Source: Lentisphaerota bacterium (lineage in GTDB: Bacteria > Verrucomicrobiota > Lentisphaeria > Victivallales > Victivallaceae). From it: a stretch of 64,000 nucleotides of DNA. The notes under the pieces were generated by a model, which worked only from the letters and a program-made list of their open reading frames with translations, had not been told where the DNA came from and did no database searches. The translations under genes were made by a program, and so were the position numbers. The stretch spans positions 62,001 to 126,000 of the forward strand of contig SUWD01000005.1 in NCBI GenBank assembly GCA_015061685.1, read 5' to 3'. Shown here one piece after another: positions 10,716 to 18,653 of this stretch; position 1 is the first letter of the stretch; each line of letters starts with the position of its first letter.

Positions 10716-11057
10716 TCATAGCCTCAAACACGCCGGACGGCGGGTCAGCAGCGTCATCGTCAAACTTCTTACCGCCTGACAAATAAAATGACGCACCGAA
10801 CGCACTATCCTTTTAAAGTGTGCCGTTACCGTAATGAATACTTCCGCAAAATGACGGCCCGTCGGCTCATACCAGACATAAGCCGTCACTACCCCGGAAC
10901 GCACACTGAAACTTTTGCCGGTATGCAATTCCGGAGCAGGGATATCCAACTGGAGAGATGATCCGGATACAGCAGACGACACAGGATATACCGAAAAACT
11001 TGCGTCAATCGGCACGTCCTGATCGCAAATGTATTTTTTGCTGTGATCGCTATTCAT
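10716..11057 (-). CDS. Possible small hypothetical protein (113 aa)
   Basis: A minus-strand ORF opens with MNSDHSKKYICDQDVPIDAS just outside repeat C and runs 113 codons. The upstream in-frame ATG at 11138 lies inside repeat C, so I chose the internal start. The middle (VTAYVWYEPTGRHFAEVFIT) looks protein-like, with alternating hydrophobic residues. There is only a weak upstream purine signal and no recognised family. It lies upstream of the giant gene on the same strand, with the 65-nt hairpin between them. It may be a remnant rather than a working gene. Confidence 0.3.
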   Translation of the reverse strand: MNSDHSKKYICDQDVPIDASFSVYPVSSAVSGSSLQLDIPAPELHTGKSFSVRSGVVTAYVWYEPTGRHFAEVFITVTAHFKRIVRSVRHFICQAVRSLTMTLLTRRPACLRL

Positions 11058-11071
11058 CTCTGTAATGTCGC

Positions 11072-11492
11072 TTGTCTCATTTTTTGTGAAAAATCTTTCC
11101 TGCGGTGGTGCATTGCGGGCAATCTCCTTCTTCTCCAAAAAATCTCCCTGCGGCCGCGGGAGAGCGGCCTCGCCGCTCGGGCTTCGCCCTCGGCGGTTGC
11201 AGTCGATTTTCCGGAGGCCTCGCTCTCCGCCATTCCGTCGGCTTACGCCTTACTCATGACTGCGAGTAAGGCAGTCTTTGATTTTATGTTCAGTCATGTA
11301 CGTCAGTACACTCCTGCTCATCCGCCTTGATTTGTCTGCGACCTTGCCTCACACTGCATCCACCGTTTAGATCGAACCCGTGCTTGCCGGTTTGACAAAT
11401 CACAACTTATGTGATATGTTTTATCCGTTAACAAAAATGTTTGTTTATAAGCTTCTGTTTCGGGTTTCACAAAATTCGGGACATTATCTATT
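11072..11492 (-). repeat. Dispersed repeat C, inverted and interrupted copy
   Basis: Read on the minus strand this matches the two intact copies at 40634-40914 and 47165-47453. Shared segments are the CCCGAATTTTGTGAAAC start, the TTATAAACAAACATTTTTG block, ATCACATAAGTTGTGAT, GGATGCAGTGTGAGGCAAGG, GAGCAGGAGTGTACT and the CACCACCGCAGGAAAGATTT end. Between the GTACATGACTG hairpin arm and the GAGATTGCCCGCAATG block, the roughly 24 bp of the other copies are replaced by about 180 bp of unrelated G/C-rich sequence. Confidence 0.75.
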
Positions 11493-11509
11493 CTTAAATA
11501 TTGTAAATA

Positions 11510-11764
11510 TTATTTTTTCTTTTCTTCAACCGCTTCGTTCTTTTTCAGAACTCCGGCTTCCAGAAGTTTGTCGATCAGCTGCTGCATGCTGTTGAAAGCA
11601 GCCAGAAATCCCTGCGGAGGCATGATAACACGCACATTGCTCTGGGCTTCCGGGGCTTTGCCGTCTTCGGCAGGCTGCAACGTGACGAAATCATAACGGA
11701 CCATGCCGCCGGCAAAGTGAATCTGACCAACTCCGTCTGCGTAAATTTCTTTCTTGTCACTCAT
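11510..11764 (-). CDS. Small conserved-looking hypothetical protein (84 aa)
   Basis: The ORF has an AAGGAG ribosome binding site eight bases before its ATG and codon use like its neighbours. The product has a core of two or three predicted strands (VGQIHFAGGMVRYDFVTLQP), a strand-helix tail (RVIMPPQGFLAAFNSMQQLI) and a Lys/Glu-rich end. There is no signal peptide or membrane segment, so a soluble cytoplasmic protein is likely. The strand-then-helix pattern vaguely recalls the DUF3467 family, but I cannot confirm this. It stands alone between repeat arrays, so its context gives no functional clue. Confidence 0.65.
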   Translation of the reverse strand: MSDKKEIYADGVGQIHFAGGMVRYDFVTLQPAEDGKAPEAQSNVRVIMPPQGFLAAFNSMQQLIDKLLEAGVLKKNEAVEEKKK

Positions 11765-11904
11765 TTTTCTTTCTCCTTTTTATTTTTACAAGCATCATGA
11801 AATCAAGACACTCTTAGACTATTGGGGAATAACATAGCACACTTTCAAGAAAATTGCAAGTGATCTTTGAAAAAATCCGTTTTTTTGTGAAAGAAAGAAA
11901 AAAA

Positions 11905-12000
11905 AACGGAGTCAGCAGCTCGCTCCGCTCGACAAGCTGTGGAACGGACTTTTACGGACATGTACGGACTCTTACGGACAGCTGGGGATAGCCGGCAGTC
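11905..12000 (+). repeat. Dispersed repeat B, copy 1
   Basis: The sequence starts CAGCAGCTCGCTCCGCTCGA, continues with several TTACGGAC or TACGGAC iterations, and ends GGGGATAGCCGGCAGTCTGC. The same order occurs at 40465-40572. Each copy lies in a gene-free gap. Nothing coding is visible in it. Confidence 0.7.
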
Positions 12001-12141
12001 TGCCGGGGGCTTGCTCCATGAGCGGCACCCCCATTTTTTGTCGGACATGTCTGACACGTCCGACTTGTCCGACAGTGCCGCCCCCAACGGTCCGCACTGT
12101 GTGGTCTGCACTCTGCACCGGCTATTGTTTTTGCTGACTCG

Positions 12142-12466
12142 TCAATCTGCTCCACGCCATTTACCGATCAAACTGCGACAACGGAGCAGTGCGATAACCT
12201 CGCAACCCGCCGAGCGGGCGTTTCGCCGCTGGATCACGTCTCAGTACGACGGAGGGCGAAATTTTTTTATTTTTCCGGCTGTCTGCTCCATGCTGCCTCT
12301 CGCTCACTCGTCATGCAAAATTTTGCATGACATCGCTTACGGCAGGTGGTGTCGCCTTACGGCGACCTGACCGCCTGCGGCGGATATTTCGCCGCTTATG
12401 GCGGCGACAAGCGTTCCGCCGCTTGACCACGTCTCCGTACGACGGAGGACGAAATTTTTTTATTTT
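12142..12466 (+). repeat. Dispersed repeat A, full copy plus a partial copy
   Basis: The block from CCACGCCATTTACCGATCAA to GGGCGAAATTTTTTTA matches 15551-15650. It is followed by a perfect 20-bp palindrome at 12311-12330 (TCATGCAAAATTTTGCATGA) and CTTACGGCAGGTGGTGTCGC. A second partial block (CGTCTCCGTACGACGGAGG) ends just before the uup stop codon. The modules occur here in a different order from the copy at 15461. Together with repeat B this fills the 700-bp gap at 11765-12466. Confidence 0.7.
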
Positions 12467-14344
12467 TTATATTTCTGACAGTTCTTCCCAGCGGGAGTAG
12501 AGCCGGGCAACTTCCTCTTTCGCCCGCTCCAGTTTTCCCTGCAATTCACCGCTCTGCGAACCGTAACGTGCATAAAAGTCCGGCGATGAAAAAATCGCTT
12601 CCAATTCCGCAACTGCCGCTTCCGCCGCAAGAATCGCTTCCTCCATCCCCTCCAATTCACGCTGCTCTTTCCACGTGAGTTTCCTCGGCTTATCCTTTTT
12701 CTCCGGCTCCGGAACTGTCACCGGCTTTTTGACCGGCACTTCCGCTTCCAGACGGGCATTCTCACGCTCCTTGCGTTTCTCCACCGCGTAATCATAGTCA
12801 CCCGGGGTATAGAATATTTCCCCTCCCCCGTCAAAACTTAAAACCCCGGTGCAAACCCGGTTCAAAAAGTAACGGTCATGGCTCACCAGCAATACACACC
12901 CCGGATATGACGCCAAAGCTTCTTCCAACAGCCGGAGACTCGACAAATCCAAGTCATTGGTCGGCTCGTCCAGTATCAGAAAATTGCCGCCACGTTTAAG
13001 CACTTTGGCAAGTGCCAGCCTTGCCTTTTCGCCGCCGGAAAGATATTTAATTCTGGTCCTGATCCGCTCATCTTCAAAAAGAAAGCGTTTCAAATACGTC
13101 CAGACTGTAACCTTTTCCGTCCCCAGATAAACGTGTTCCAAGCCTTCACTGATCTCCTCGGCAACACTCTTTTCACCATCCAGCACCGTCCGGATCTGAT
13201 CTATAATATTGAATTGCACCGTCGGAGCAACTTCGCAACTGCCGCTGTCAGCAGATAATTTCCCGGTAATGATATTGACCAGCGTCGATTTGCCGACCCC
13301 GTTCCTGCCAACCACACCGATCCTCGCCCCCGGAGCAAATTCAAAACTGAAATCCTTTATCACCGGAACTCCGGCAAAAGATTTGCTGATGTTTTTCAGC
13401 TCCACCGTCTTGTTCCCCAATCGGGGCGGCGACGGAATAAGCAATTCCATTTCCGAATCCCGCAGAGGTTTGGCAATGGCGGAAATCTCCTCAAAACGTT
13501 TCATCCGCCCCATATTCCGCTTCAATCTCGCCTTGGGTGAACGGCGTACCCACTCGATCTCCGAACGCAGAAAATGCTGGCGTTTGGCTTCAAATATGTC
13601 TTCTTTCAGCTCACGGTCGGCTTTCGCCGCCAGAAAACAGGCGTAACTGCCCGGATATGAATAAAATTTGCCGTGATCCAATTCCACTATCCGCGTGGCG
13701 ATCCGGTCAAGAAAGTAACGGTCGTGCGTGACCAGCAACGCCGTAAGTGATGCCGATTTCAGAAATTCCTCGATCCATTCGATCGTGGCAACATCCAAAT
13801 GGTTCGTCGGCTCATCCAAAAGCAGCAGATCCGGTTCACTTATGACCGCCCTCGCCAATGCAACCCGCCGTTTTTCACCACCGGAAAGCTGTCCGCAAAG
13901 CTTGTCCGATATGCCGCTTAAATGCAGCTTGTCCAGCGTCGATGCCAGTTTGACTTCCGGAACCCACGCATCATGCAGAGTAAGGAAGTGTTCCAGCTCG
14001 GTATGCTCCGGGGAATTTGCCGGAAGATGCTCATATTTTTCCAACTGACTGCAAAGGTAAGACACCCCGTCACGGACATTCTCCGCTACGGTACGGGATT
14101 CATCCAATTCAAAATCCTGCGGCAATTCAGCACAACGCAAATTACGCATCCGGGTCAACCGGGAATCCTCCCCCGGCTGTTCCCTGCCGCTGATAAGATC
14201 CAGCAGTGTCGATTTGCCGCAGCCATTTCTGCCCACCAATGCCACTTTCTCCCCGGCGGAAATGGAAAATTCCGTCTGATCGTACAACACCTGACGCCCG
14301 ATGGACAATGATAAATTTTCTGCGGCAAATAATACTTCCGGCAT
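12467..14344 (-). CDS. uup: ABC-F family ATPase, Uup type
   Basis: A soluble protein of about 625 residues with two ABC ATPase domains and no membrane segments. The first domain has GRNGCGKST, LSGGEKRRVALARA and LLLDEPTNHLD; the second has GRNGVGKST, LSGGEKARLALAKV and LILDEPTNDLD. The C-terminal Lys/Glu-rich segment (KLTWKEQRELEGMEEAI onward) forms the coiled-coil tail typical of Uup. ABC-F proteins act on ribosomes or nucleic-acid intermediates rather than in transport; Uup affects translation and transposon excision. An in-frame ATG lies 14 codons upstream, but the ATG at 14344 has a GAAAGGGAAAG signal four bases away and starts the conserved MPEVLFAAENLSLS, so I chose it. The gene is divergent from the AhpD-like gene. 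Confidence 0.88.
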   Translation of the reverse strand: MPEVLFAAENLSLSIGRQVLYDQTEFSISAGEKVALVGRNGCGKSTLLDLISGREQPGEDSRLTRMRNLRCAELPQDFELDESRTVAENVRDGVSYLCSQLEKYEHLPANSPEHTELEHFLTLHDAWVPEVKLASTLDKLHLSGISDKLCGQLSGGEKRRVALARAVISEPDLLLLDEPTNHLDVATIEWIEEFLKSASLTALLVTHDRYFLDRIATRIVELDHGKFYSYPGSYACFLAAKADRELKEDIFEAKRQHFLRSEIEWVRRSPKARLKRNMGRMKRFEEISAIAKPLRDSEMELLIPSPPRLGNKTVELKNISKSFAGVPVIKDFSFEFAPGARIGVVGRNGVGKSTLVNIITGKLSADSGSCEVAPTVQFNIIDQIRTVLDGEKSVAEEISEGLEHVYLGTEKVTVWTYLKRFLFEDERIRTRIKYLSGGEKARLALAKVLKRGGNFLILDEPTNDLDLSSLRLLEEALASYPGCVLLVSHDRYFLNRVCTGVLSFDGGGEIFYTPGDYDYAVEKRKERENARLEAEVPVKKPVTVPEPEKKDKPRKLTWKEQRELEGMEEAILAAEAAVAELEAIFSSPDFYARYGSQSGELQGKLERAKEEVARLYSRWEELSEI

Positions 14345-14405
14345 GGATCTTTCCCTTTCTGATTTACAAAATACATAATTTATCACCGCAGAACGCTTTT
14401 TTCAA

Positions 14406-14433
14406 TTGAATTTTCCTTTTATTATGTTATAGT
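14406..14433 (+). promoter_or_regulatory. Putative sigma-70 promoter for the AhpD-like gene
   Basis: TTGAAT and TATAGT are separated by 16 bp in the A/T-rich divergent gap between uup and the AhpD-like gene. The predicted start near 14440 leaves a leader of roughly 55 nt. Confidence 0.45.
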
Positions 14434-14495
14434 ATATGCAGAGTGTATATTAATTGTATATACAGAAAACCTGAAAAAAAGAAGGAGATTTGATC

Positions 14496-14882
14496 ATGGC
14501 TTCAGTTAAAATGTACGCAAAAACCGGAGATGCAAAGGCTCAGGAGATCCAGAGTGCCGTTGAGAAAAAATTCGGTAAACTCCCCGAAGTTTTTCAGGCG
14601 ATGGGCCGCAGCGGCGACTTCCTTGAAGCCGTCCTCAAAGTTTCAGAAGCCGCCGGAAACAACCTCGACCCCAAAACCAAAGAATTGATCATCATCGCCG
14701 TCAGTGCCGTCAACGGATGCACTTACTGTCTGGATGCCCACCGTTCAGCAGCTTTAATGCAGGGCGTCACCGATGAAGAAATTTCCGGTGCGATCGAAGT
14801 AGCTTCCGCAATATCACTTTTCAATACTTTCAATAAAGCGATCGACCTCAATTCCGATCTCAAAACTCCCGTCAGAAAATGA
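14496..14882 (+). CDS. AhpD-like / carboxymuconolactone decarboxylase family protein
   Basis: A 128-residue all-helical protein of the CMD/AhpD superfamily. The signature ITIAVS-like helix followed by C75-T-Y-C78 and H82 (GCTYCLDAHRSAALMQG) is the thiol-peroxidase redox centre of AhpD-like proteins, so a peroxidase or disulfide-relay role is likely. The exact reductant is unknown, and no ahpC or lipoyl enzyme is adjacent. The ATG at 14496 is preceded by GAAGGAG with eight bases of spacing; an upstream TTG two codons earlier fits less well. The gene's stop overlaps the start of the following secreted protein (ATGA), so the two are probably co-translated. Confidence 0.85.
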   Translation: MASVKMYAKTGDAKAQEIQSAVEKKFGKLPEVFQAMGRSGDFLEAVLKVSEAAGNNLDPKTKELIIIAVSAVNGCTYCLDAHRSAALMQGVTDEEISGAIEVASAISLFNTFNKAIDLNSDLKTPVRK

Positions 14883-15403
14883 TTATGCGTCTGTCTGGAA
14901 AAATCAAACTTCTGATGCTGGCGGCAGTGCTGTGCGGAACAACCGCACTCACTGCTTCCGACATAAAAAACGGACTAACCGGTAAATTCCGCCGGCTCGC
15001 CGGGGATATCGAAGACCTCGACCGAAAAATGCGGAATACCGATATGGAAAGTAAAAAAGGAATCAACCAGCTCTACGAAAGATGCAAACTTTCTCTGGAA
15101 TTCATCCACGAAGGACAGAAACTTCTTCTCAACTCCAAAAGAGATGACCGGCAGGTTCAGAAAGCTATGCTGATTATGAAAAATGAGTCTGCTTTCCTGC
15201 AGGAAACGCTCAAAAATGAGAAATATTTCCCCGGTCTTGCCCAAATCGATGACGTTAAAACCATGCTCAAAGCCGCCAGAAGCGGAAAAATTTCTCTGGA
15301 AAGAAAAATCCCTAAAAGCGATAACGCCCTTTTGCAGGAAATCCAGAAAGAACAGCGGAAAGCTCTCCATGAAATTTTCAAGAAAAAAATCGACGCTCTT
15401 TGA
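14879..15403 (+). CDS. Secreted coiled-coil hypothetical protein
   Basis: The ATG overlaps the stop of the AhpD-like gene by four bases, with a second candidate ATG two codons later. The 174-residue product has an N-terminal signal peptide (IKLLMLAAVLCGTTALTA, likely cleaved before SD). The mature part is charged and helical (DIEDLDRKMRN, LLQEIQKEQRKALHEIF), probably a periplasmic coiled-coil or helical bundle. No family was recognised. A strong terminator follows immediately, closing the two-gene unit. Confidence 0.7.
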   Translation: MIMRLSGKIKLLMLAAVLCGTTALTASDIKNGLTGKFRRLAGDIEDLDRKMRNTDMESKKGINQLYERCKLSLEFIHEGQKLLLNSKRDDRQVQKAMLIMKNESAFLQETLKNEKYFPGLAQIDDVKTMLKAARSGKISLERKIPKSDNALLQEIQKEQRKALHEIFKKKIDAL

Positions 15404-15422
15404 CTTTCTTTAAGAGAAGCCG

Positions 15423-15457
15423 AGGCACGCACGATCAACAGTCTGCGTGCCTTTTTT
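15423..15457 (+). terminator. Rho-independent terminator after the AhpD-like unit
   Basis: AGGCACGCA and TGCGTGCCT form a perfect 9-bp stem around a 12-nt loop, followed by six T residues. Confidence 0.85.
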
Positions 15458-15460
15458 ACT

Positions 15461-15665
15461 GCCTCCCGCTTACTCGTCATGCAAACTTTTTTGCATGACA
15501 TCGCTTACGGCAGGTGGTGTCGCCTGTCGCATATCCACGCCATTTACCGATCAAACTGCGACAACGGAGCAGTGCGATAACCTCGCAACCCGCCGAGCGG
15601 GCGTTCCGCCGTTGGATCACGTCTCCGTACGACGGAGGGCGAAATTTTTTATTTTTCCGCTATCT
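15461..15665 (+). repeat. Dispersed repeat A, full copy
   Basis: An imperfect form of the CATGCAAA/TTTGCATG palindrome comes first, then CTTACGGCAGGTGGTGTCGC, CCACGCCATTTACCGATCAA, CGCAACCCGCCGAGCGGGCG and finally GGGCGAAATTTTTTA. It fills the gap between two convergent genes and ends at the rpoN stop codon. Confidence 0.75.
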
Positions 15666-15673
15666 GCCGGACA

Positions 15674-17083
15674 TCAAAAAAACTTCTTCCGCAGTGAGGA
15701 TGATGGTATCTTGAGAATATCCCGGTATTTGGCAACCGTCCGCCGGGCAACCGGAATACCGGACTTTTTCAGCAATCCGGCAATCGCTTCGTCCGACAGC
15801 GGAGATGACGGTTCTTCCTGCGCAATCAGCTGACGGATCTTTTCCATGACCGCCTGATTGGAGACGTCTCCACCTGATTGCGAATTGACCCCGGTTGAAA
15901 AGAAATTTTTAAGCGGCAGAACCCCTTGCGGAGTTTCCGCATATTTCCCGGCAACCGTCCGACTGACGGTACTTTCATTGACCCCAAGCGATTCCGCCGC
16001 CTGCTTCATGGTCAGAGGTTTGAGGAACTCCACGCCGCGGTCAAGAAATTCTTTCTGCACTTCTATAAGCAGATCGCCCAGCTGTTTCAAGGTCGTCCCA
16101 CGCATTTCCAACGCCCGCAAAAATTCTTTCGCACCATTATATTTTTCAGTCAGGAAAGCTCTGTCTTCAGCAGAAAGAGTATCGTCATTGAGCAATTTCT
16201 CATAGTATCCCTGAATACCGATTTTACGGCTCTCTCTCAAATGCACCGTGTAACTGCCATCCTGATTGCGGGCAATCACCAGATCCGGGATCACCACACT
16301 GCCGGCACTGCTCTCCTGACGTCCCGGATGCGGATTCAAAGTACGGAGGATTTTCAGCATCTTCTCCAATTCGCCGGGAGTTATCATCAGCTTTTTCACC
16401 AGCAGGTCAAGCCGGTTTTTCTCCAAATCAGAAACCCCCTCATCAAGGAGTTTTTCCAGAACCGGGGTCAACTGCCCTTTGCGGATCAGCTGCAATTTCA
16501 GACATTCAGGCAAATTTCTCGCCCCGACGCCGGCCGGAGCAATATCCTGTACCACTTTCAAAGCACTATCCACCTCATCCATCCCGGCATTGCAGATCAT
16601 CGCCAGATCCGCCGGCGGAGTTTTCAAAAATCCGTCATCATCAAGAGCGGAAATGATCTCCAAGGCACACTTGCGGATATTTTCCGGCAAATCAAGAGCG
16701 TGTATTTCCGCAGTCAGCAGGGAATTCAACGAGGGCGGCGGTGCCGGGATCGTACTGAAATAATCCCCCCTTTCCTCATCACTGCCGCCATTTCCGGGCA
16801 GAGGGAGCTGATCACACCACTCATCAGCAAGGATACTGTTGCTCTCATAATCATTCTCATCCTCGGTCTGCTGCTTTTCCTCACTGGCGGCAGCAGCGGA
16901 TTCCGGCAAAGGCGACTCCTCCTCCGTCAAAAGGGGATTGCCTGCCAATTCCTCTTCCAGACGGAGATCCAGAGCGGGCAGAGGCAATGCAAGCAATTCC
17001 AAGCTGCGCTGCATATTCTGCGAAAGATGCAGACGCTGCTCCAATTGACCGGTCAAGCCGGCTGATAACCTCTGGTCGCTCAT
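15674..17083 (-). CDS. rpoN: RNA polymerase sigma-54 factor
   Basis: 469 residues with the three RpoN regions. The Gln/Leu-rich activator region (QLEQRLHLSQNMQRSLELLALP) and an acidic linker come first. The core-binding domain contains LRTLNPHPG. The C-terminal DNA-binding part has the helix-turn-helix (MKQAAESLGVNESTVSRTV) and the near-invariant RpoN box, here ARRTVAKYRD. It directs RNA polymerase to -24/-12 promoters and needs an AAA+ activator, none of which is encoded in this window. The start at 17083 gives the canonical short N-terminus. The gene diverges from the WalJ-like gene across 131 bp. Confidence 0.96.
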   Translation of the reverse strand: MSDQRLSAGLTGQLEQRLHLSQNMQRSLELLALPLPALDLRLEEELAGNPLLTEEESPLPESAAAASEEKQQTEDENDYESNSILADEWCDQLPLPGNGGSDEERGDYFSTIPAPPPSLNSLLTAEIHALDLPENIRKCALEIISALDDDGFLKTPPADLAMICNAGMDEVDSALKVVQDIAPAGVGARNLPECLKLQLIRKGQLTPVLEKLLDEGVSDLEKNRLDLLVKKLMITPGELEKMLKILRTLNPHPGRQESSAGSVVIPDLVIARNQDGSYTVHLRESRKIGIQGYYEKLLNDDTLSAEDRAFLTEKYNGAKEFLRALEMRGTTLKQLGDLLIEVQKEFLDRGVEFLKPLTMKQAAESLGVNESTVSRTVAGKYAETPQGVLPLKNFFSTGVNSQSGGDVSNQAVMEKIRQLIAQEEPSSPLSDEAIAGLLKKSGIPVARRTVAKYRDILKIPSSSLRKKFF

Positions 17084-17129
17084 TTTTCAAAACCTTATAA
17101 AAAATCCGTAAAAGTGCCAAAAAAAGCAT

Positions 17130-17158
17130 TTGACAATCACTGTAATAGAATTTAAATT
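17130..17158 (+). promoter_or_regulatory. Putative sigma-70 promoter for the WalJ-like gene
   Basis: TTGACA and TAAATT are separated by 17 bp in the rpoN/walJ divergent region. Initiation would fall around 17165, about 50 nt before the start codon. Confidence 0.5.
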
Positions 17159-17214
17159 ATAAAACGATATTTTTCCAATGATAAATTATAAAAAAGTGCA
17201 TTTTTTTTGAAAAT

Positions 17215-18009
17215 ATGGATGATCAAACCGTTTTTTTAAGCTCTCTGGGCAGCGGCAGCAGCGGAAACGCCTTTTTCGTGGAATCCCCGGAAGGTGCGAT
17301 CCTGATCGATCAGGGCTTCTCCCGCAAAGAATTGCTCGCCCGTATGGAAAAATGCGGCTGCGATCCGCATAAACTCAAAGGAGCTTTGCTGACCCACGAA
17401 CACAGCGACCACTCCTGCGGAGCAAGGGTTTTCTGCGATACATTCAATCTGCCGCTCTACGCTACACCAGAAACCACCGCAAGACTTACCGTTTCCGGCA
17501 ACCTGCCCAAAACAGTCCGTACCTTTGAACCCGGTGCCGTCTTTCCCCTTGCCGGATTCAATATCACCAGTTTTGCCCTTTCTCATGACGTGGAAACAGT
17601 CGGCTTCAAACTGCAATGCCGCGAACTGCAGATCGGCATTGCCACTGATTTAGGCATCGTCAGCGAAAGTGTCAAACGGCATTTGCGTAACTGTCATGCA
17701 TTGGTCATCGAAAGCAATTACGACCGGGAAATGCTGATGAATTCACAGCGGAGACTGGAATTGAAGCGACGGATCCTCGGCTTCCGGGGACACCTCGGCA
17801 ATCTGGATACTGCTGAACTGCTCGCAGAGCTGCTCTGTAATGATTCAAAACTGCTGCTGCTCGCCCACGTCAGCAGAGAGTGCAACGACTACGGCAAACT
17901 GGAGGAGCTGTGCAGCTCAAGATTGAAAGAATTGCAGAAAGAACACTGCCTTTTCCGGGTCTTGAGACAGGATGAGCCGTCAGAAAGATTCGCCATCAGT
18001 GCGGTATAA
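17215..18009 (+). CDS. Metallo-beta-lactamase-fold hydrolase, WalJ/YycJ-like
   Basis: 264 residues with a metallo-beta-lactamase fold. The N-terminus SLGSGSSGNAFFVE, the THEHSDHSCG metal motif, the HDVETVGF strand and the C-terminal RRILGFRGHLGN segment are those of the WalJ/YycJ branch. Members are small cytoplasmic nucleases or phosphodiesterase-like hydrolases linked in Firmicutes to cell-wall homeostasis and DNA repair. The histidine and aspartate ligands HxHxDH are intact, so an active di-metal site is expected. There is no clear Shine-Dalgarno sequence before the chosen ATG. The exact substrate is unknown. Confidence 0.85.
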   Translation: MDDQTVFLSSLGSGSSGNAFFVESPEGAILIDQGFSRKELLARMEKCGCDPHKLKGALLTHEHSDHSCGARVFCDTFNLPLYATPETTARLTVSGNLPKTVRTFEPGAVFPLAGFNITSFALSHDVETVGFKLQCRELQIGIATDLGIVSESVKRHLRNCHALVIESNYDREMLMNSQRRLELKRRILGFRGHLGNLDTAELLAELLCNDSKLLLLAHVSRECNDYGKLEELCSSRLKELQKEHCLFRVLRQDEPSERFAISAV

Positions 18010-18162
18010 AGAAGAAAAATCTCCCGAAAATATGAAGTTAATGCCTTTTATTCAAGGAAAAAAGCATTACTGCACTTGCTTTTTGAAAAATCTGTGATAT
18101 GTTAATAAACTGACAAAAGATTTTTTACAGTATCATATACATAAAATGAAGGAAAACTGAAT

Positions 18163-18420
18163 ATGGCACATACCAAGTCTGCCGTCAAACGTCTGGGCAC
18201 CAGCAAAAAAGCGAACCTCCGCAACCGTGCCCGTATCAGCGAGCTGAAAACCATTGAGAAAAAACTGCGTGCCGCAGTTGCCGCCGGCGATGCCGCTGCC
18301 ACCGAGCTTGCCAAAGTTTTCTCCAGCCGTCTGGACAAAGCTGTCAAAGCCGGTACCATCCATGCGAATCGTGCCGCCAACAAAAAATCTCAGGCGGACA
18401 AACTGCTTGCGGCGAAATAA
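18163..18420 (+). CDS. rpsT: 30S ribosomal protein S20
   Basis: An 85-residue basic helical protein starting MAHTKSAVKRLGTSKKANLR, with the S20 pattern of three Ala/Lys-rich helices and the HANRAANKKS segment. It binds the 5' domain of 16S rRNA during 30S assembly. The ATG follows a GAAGGAAAAC signal. A strong terminator follows, so it is monocistronic. Confidence 0.95.
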   Translation: MAHTKSAVKRLGTSKKANLRNRARISELKTIEKKLRAAVAAGDAAATELAKVFSSRLDKAVKAGTIHANRAANKKSQADKLLAAK

Positions 18421-18447
18421 TCAGTTCCCCAACTGATTCAAACGAAG

Positions 18448-18482
18448 ATCCCGGGATTCGGAAACGGTTCCCGGGATTTTGT
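18448..18482 (+). terminator. Rho-independent terminator after rpsT
   Basis: ATCCCGGGA and TCCCGGGAT form a stem followed by the T-rich tract TTTTGTTTTT. Confidence 0.85.
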
Positions 18483-18584
18483 TTTTCAACCGCCGGCTCT
18501 CTGTACTTTTCCGTGGGTCAATCAAATCCAGGCACCCGCACTTTTTAAAAGCAAAATTTTACCCAAAAAAAATTCAAACAGCTC

Positions 18585-18613
18585 TTGTTTTTAACGGTTT
18601 GATTGCGTATAAT
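18585..18613 (+). promoter_or_regulatory. Putative sigma-70 promoter for the RHS operon
   Basis: TTGTTT and a consensus TATAAT are separated by 17 bp. The predicted start near 18620 leaves a short leader before the RBS at 18642-18646. Confidence 0.55.
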
Positions 18614-18653
18614 TAAAGAGACGCAATCAAATCTTTATATCAGGAGTCTTATT

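Noticed and set aside
11905..12470. Possible CRISPR array from repeated TACGGAC and CCGCCGAGCGGG motifs
   Set aside because: Units are irregular in spacing, too short, and there are no cas genes or constant direct repeats.
15422..15665. Possible insertion sequence based on palindromic ends
   Set aside because: No transposase frame or target duplication is present; the sequence fits the small dispersed repeat family A.
15926..17065. 379-codon plus-strand ORF opposite rpoN
   Set aside because: The opposite strand encodes an unmistakable sigma-54 with its RpoN box; this frame has no features.
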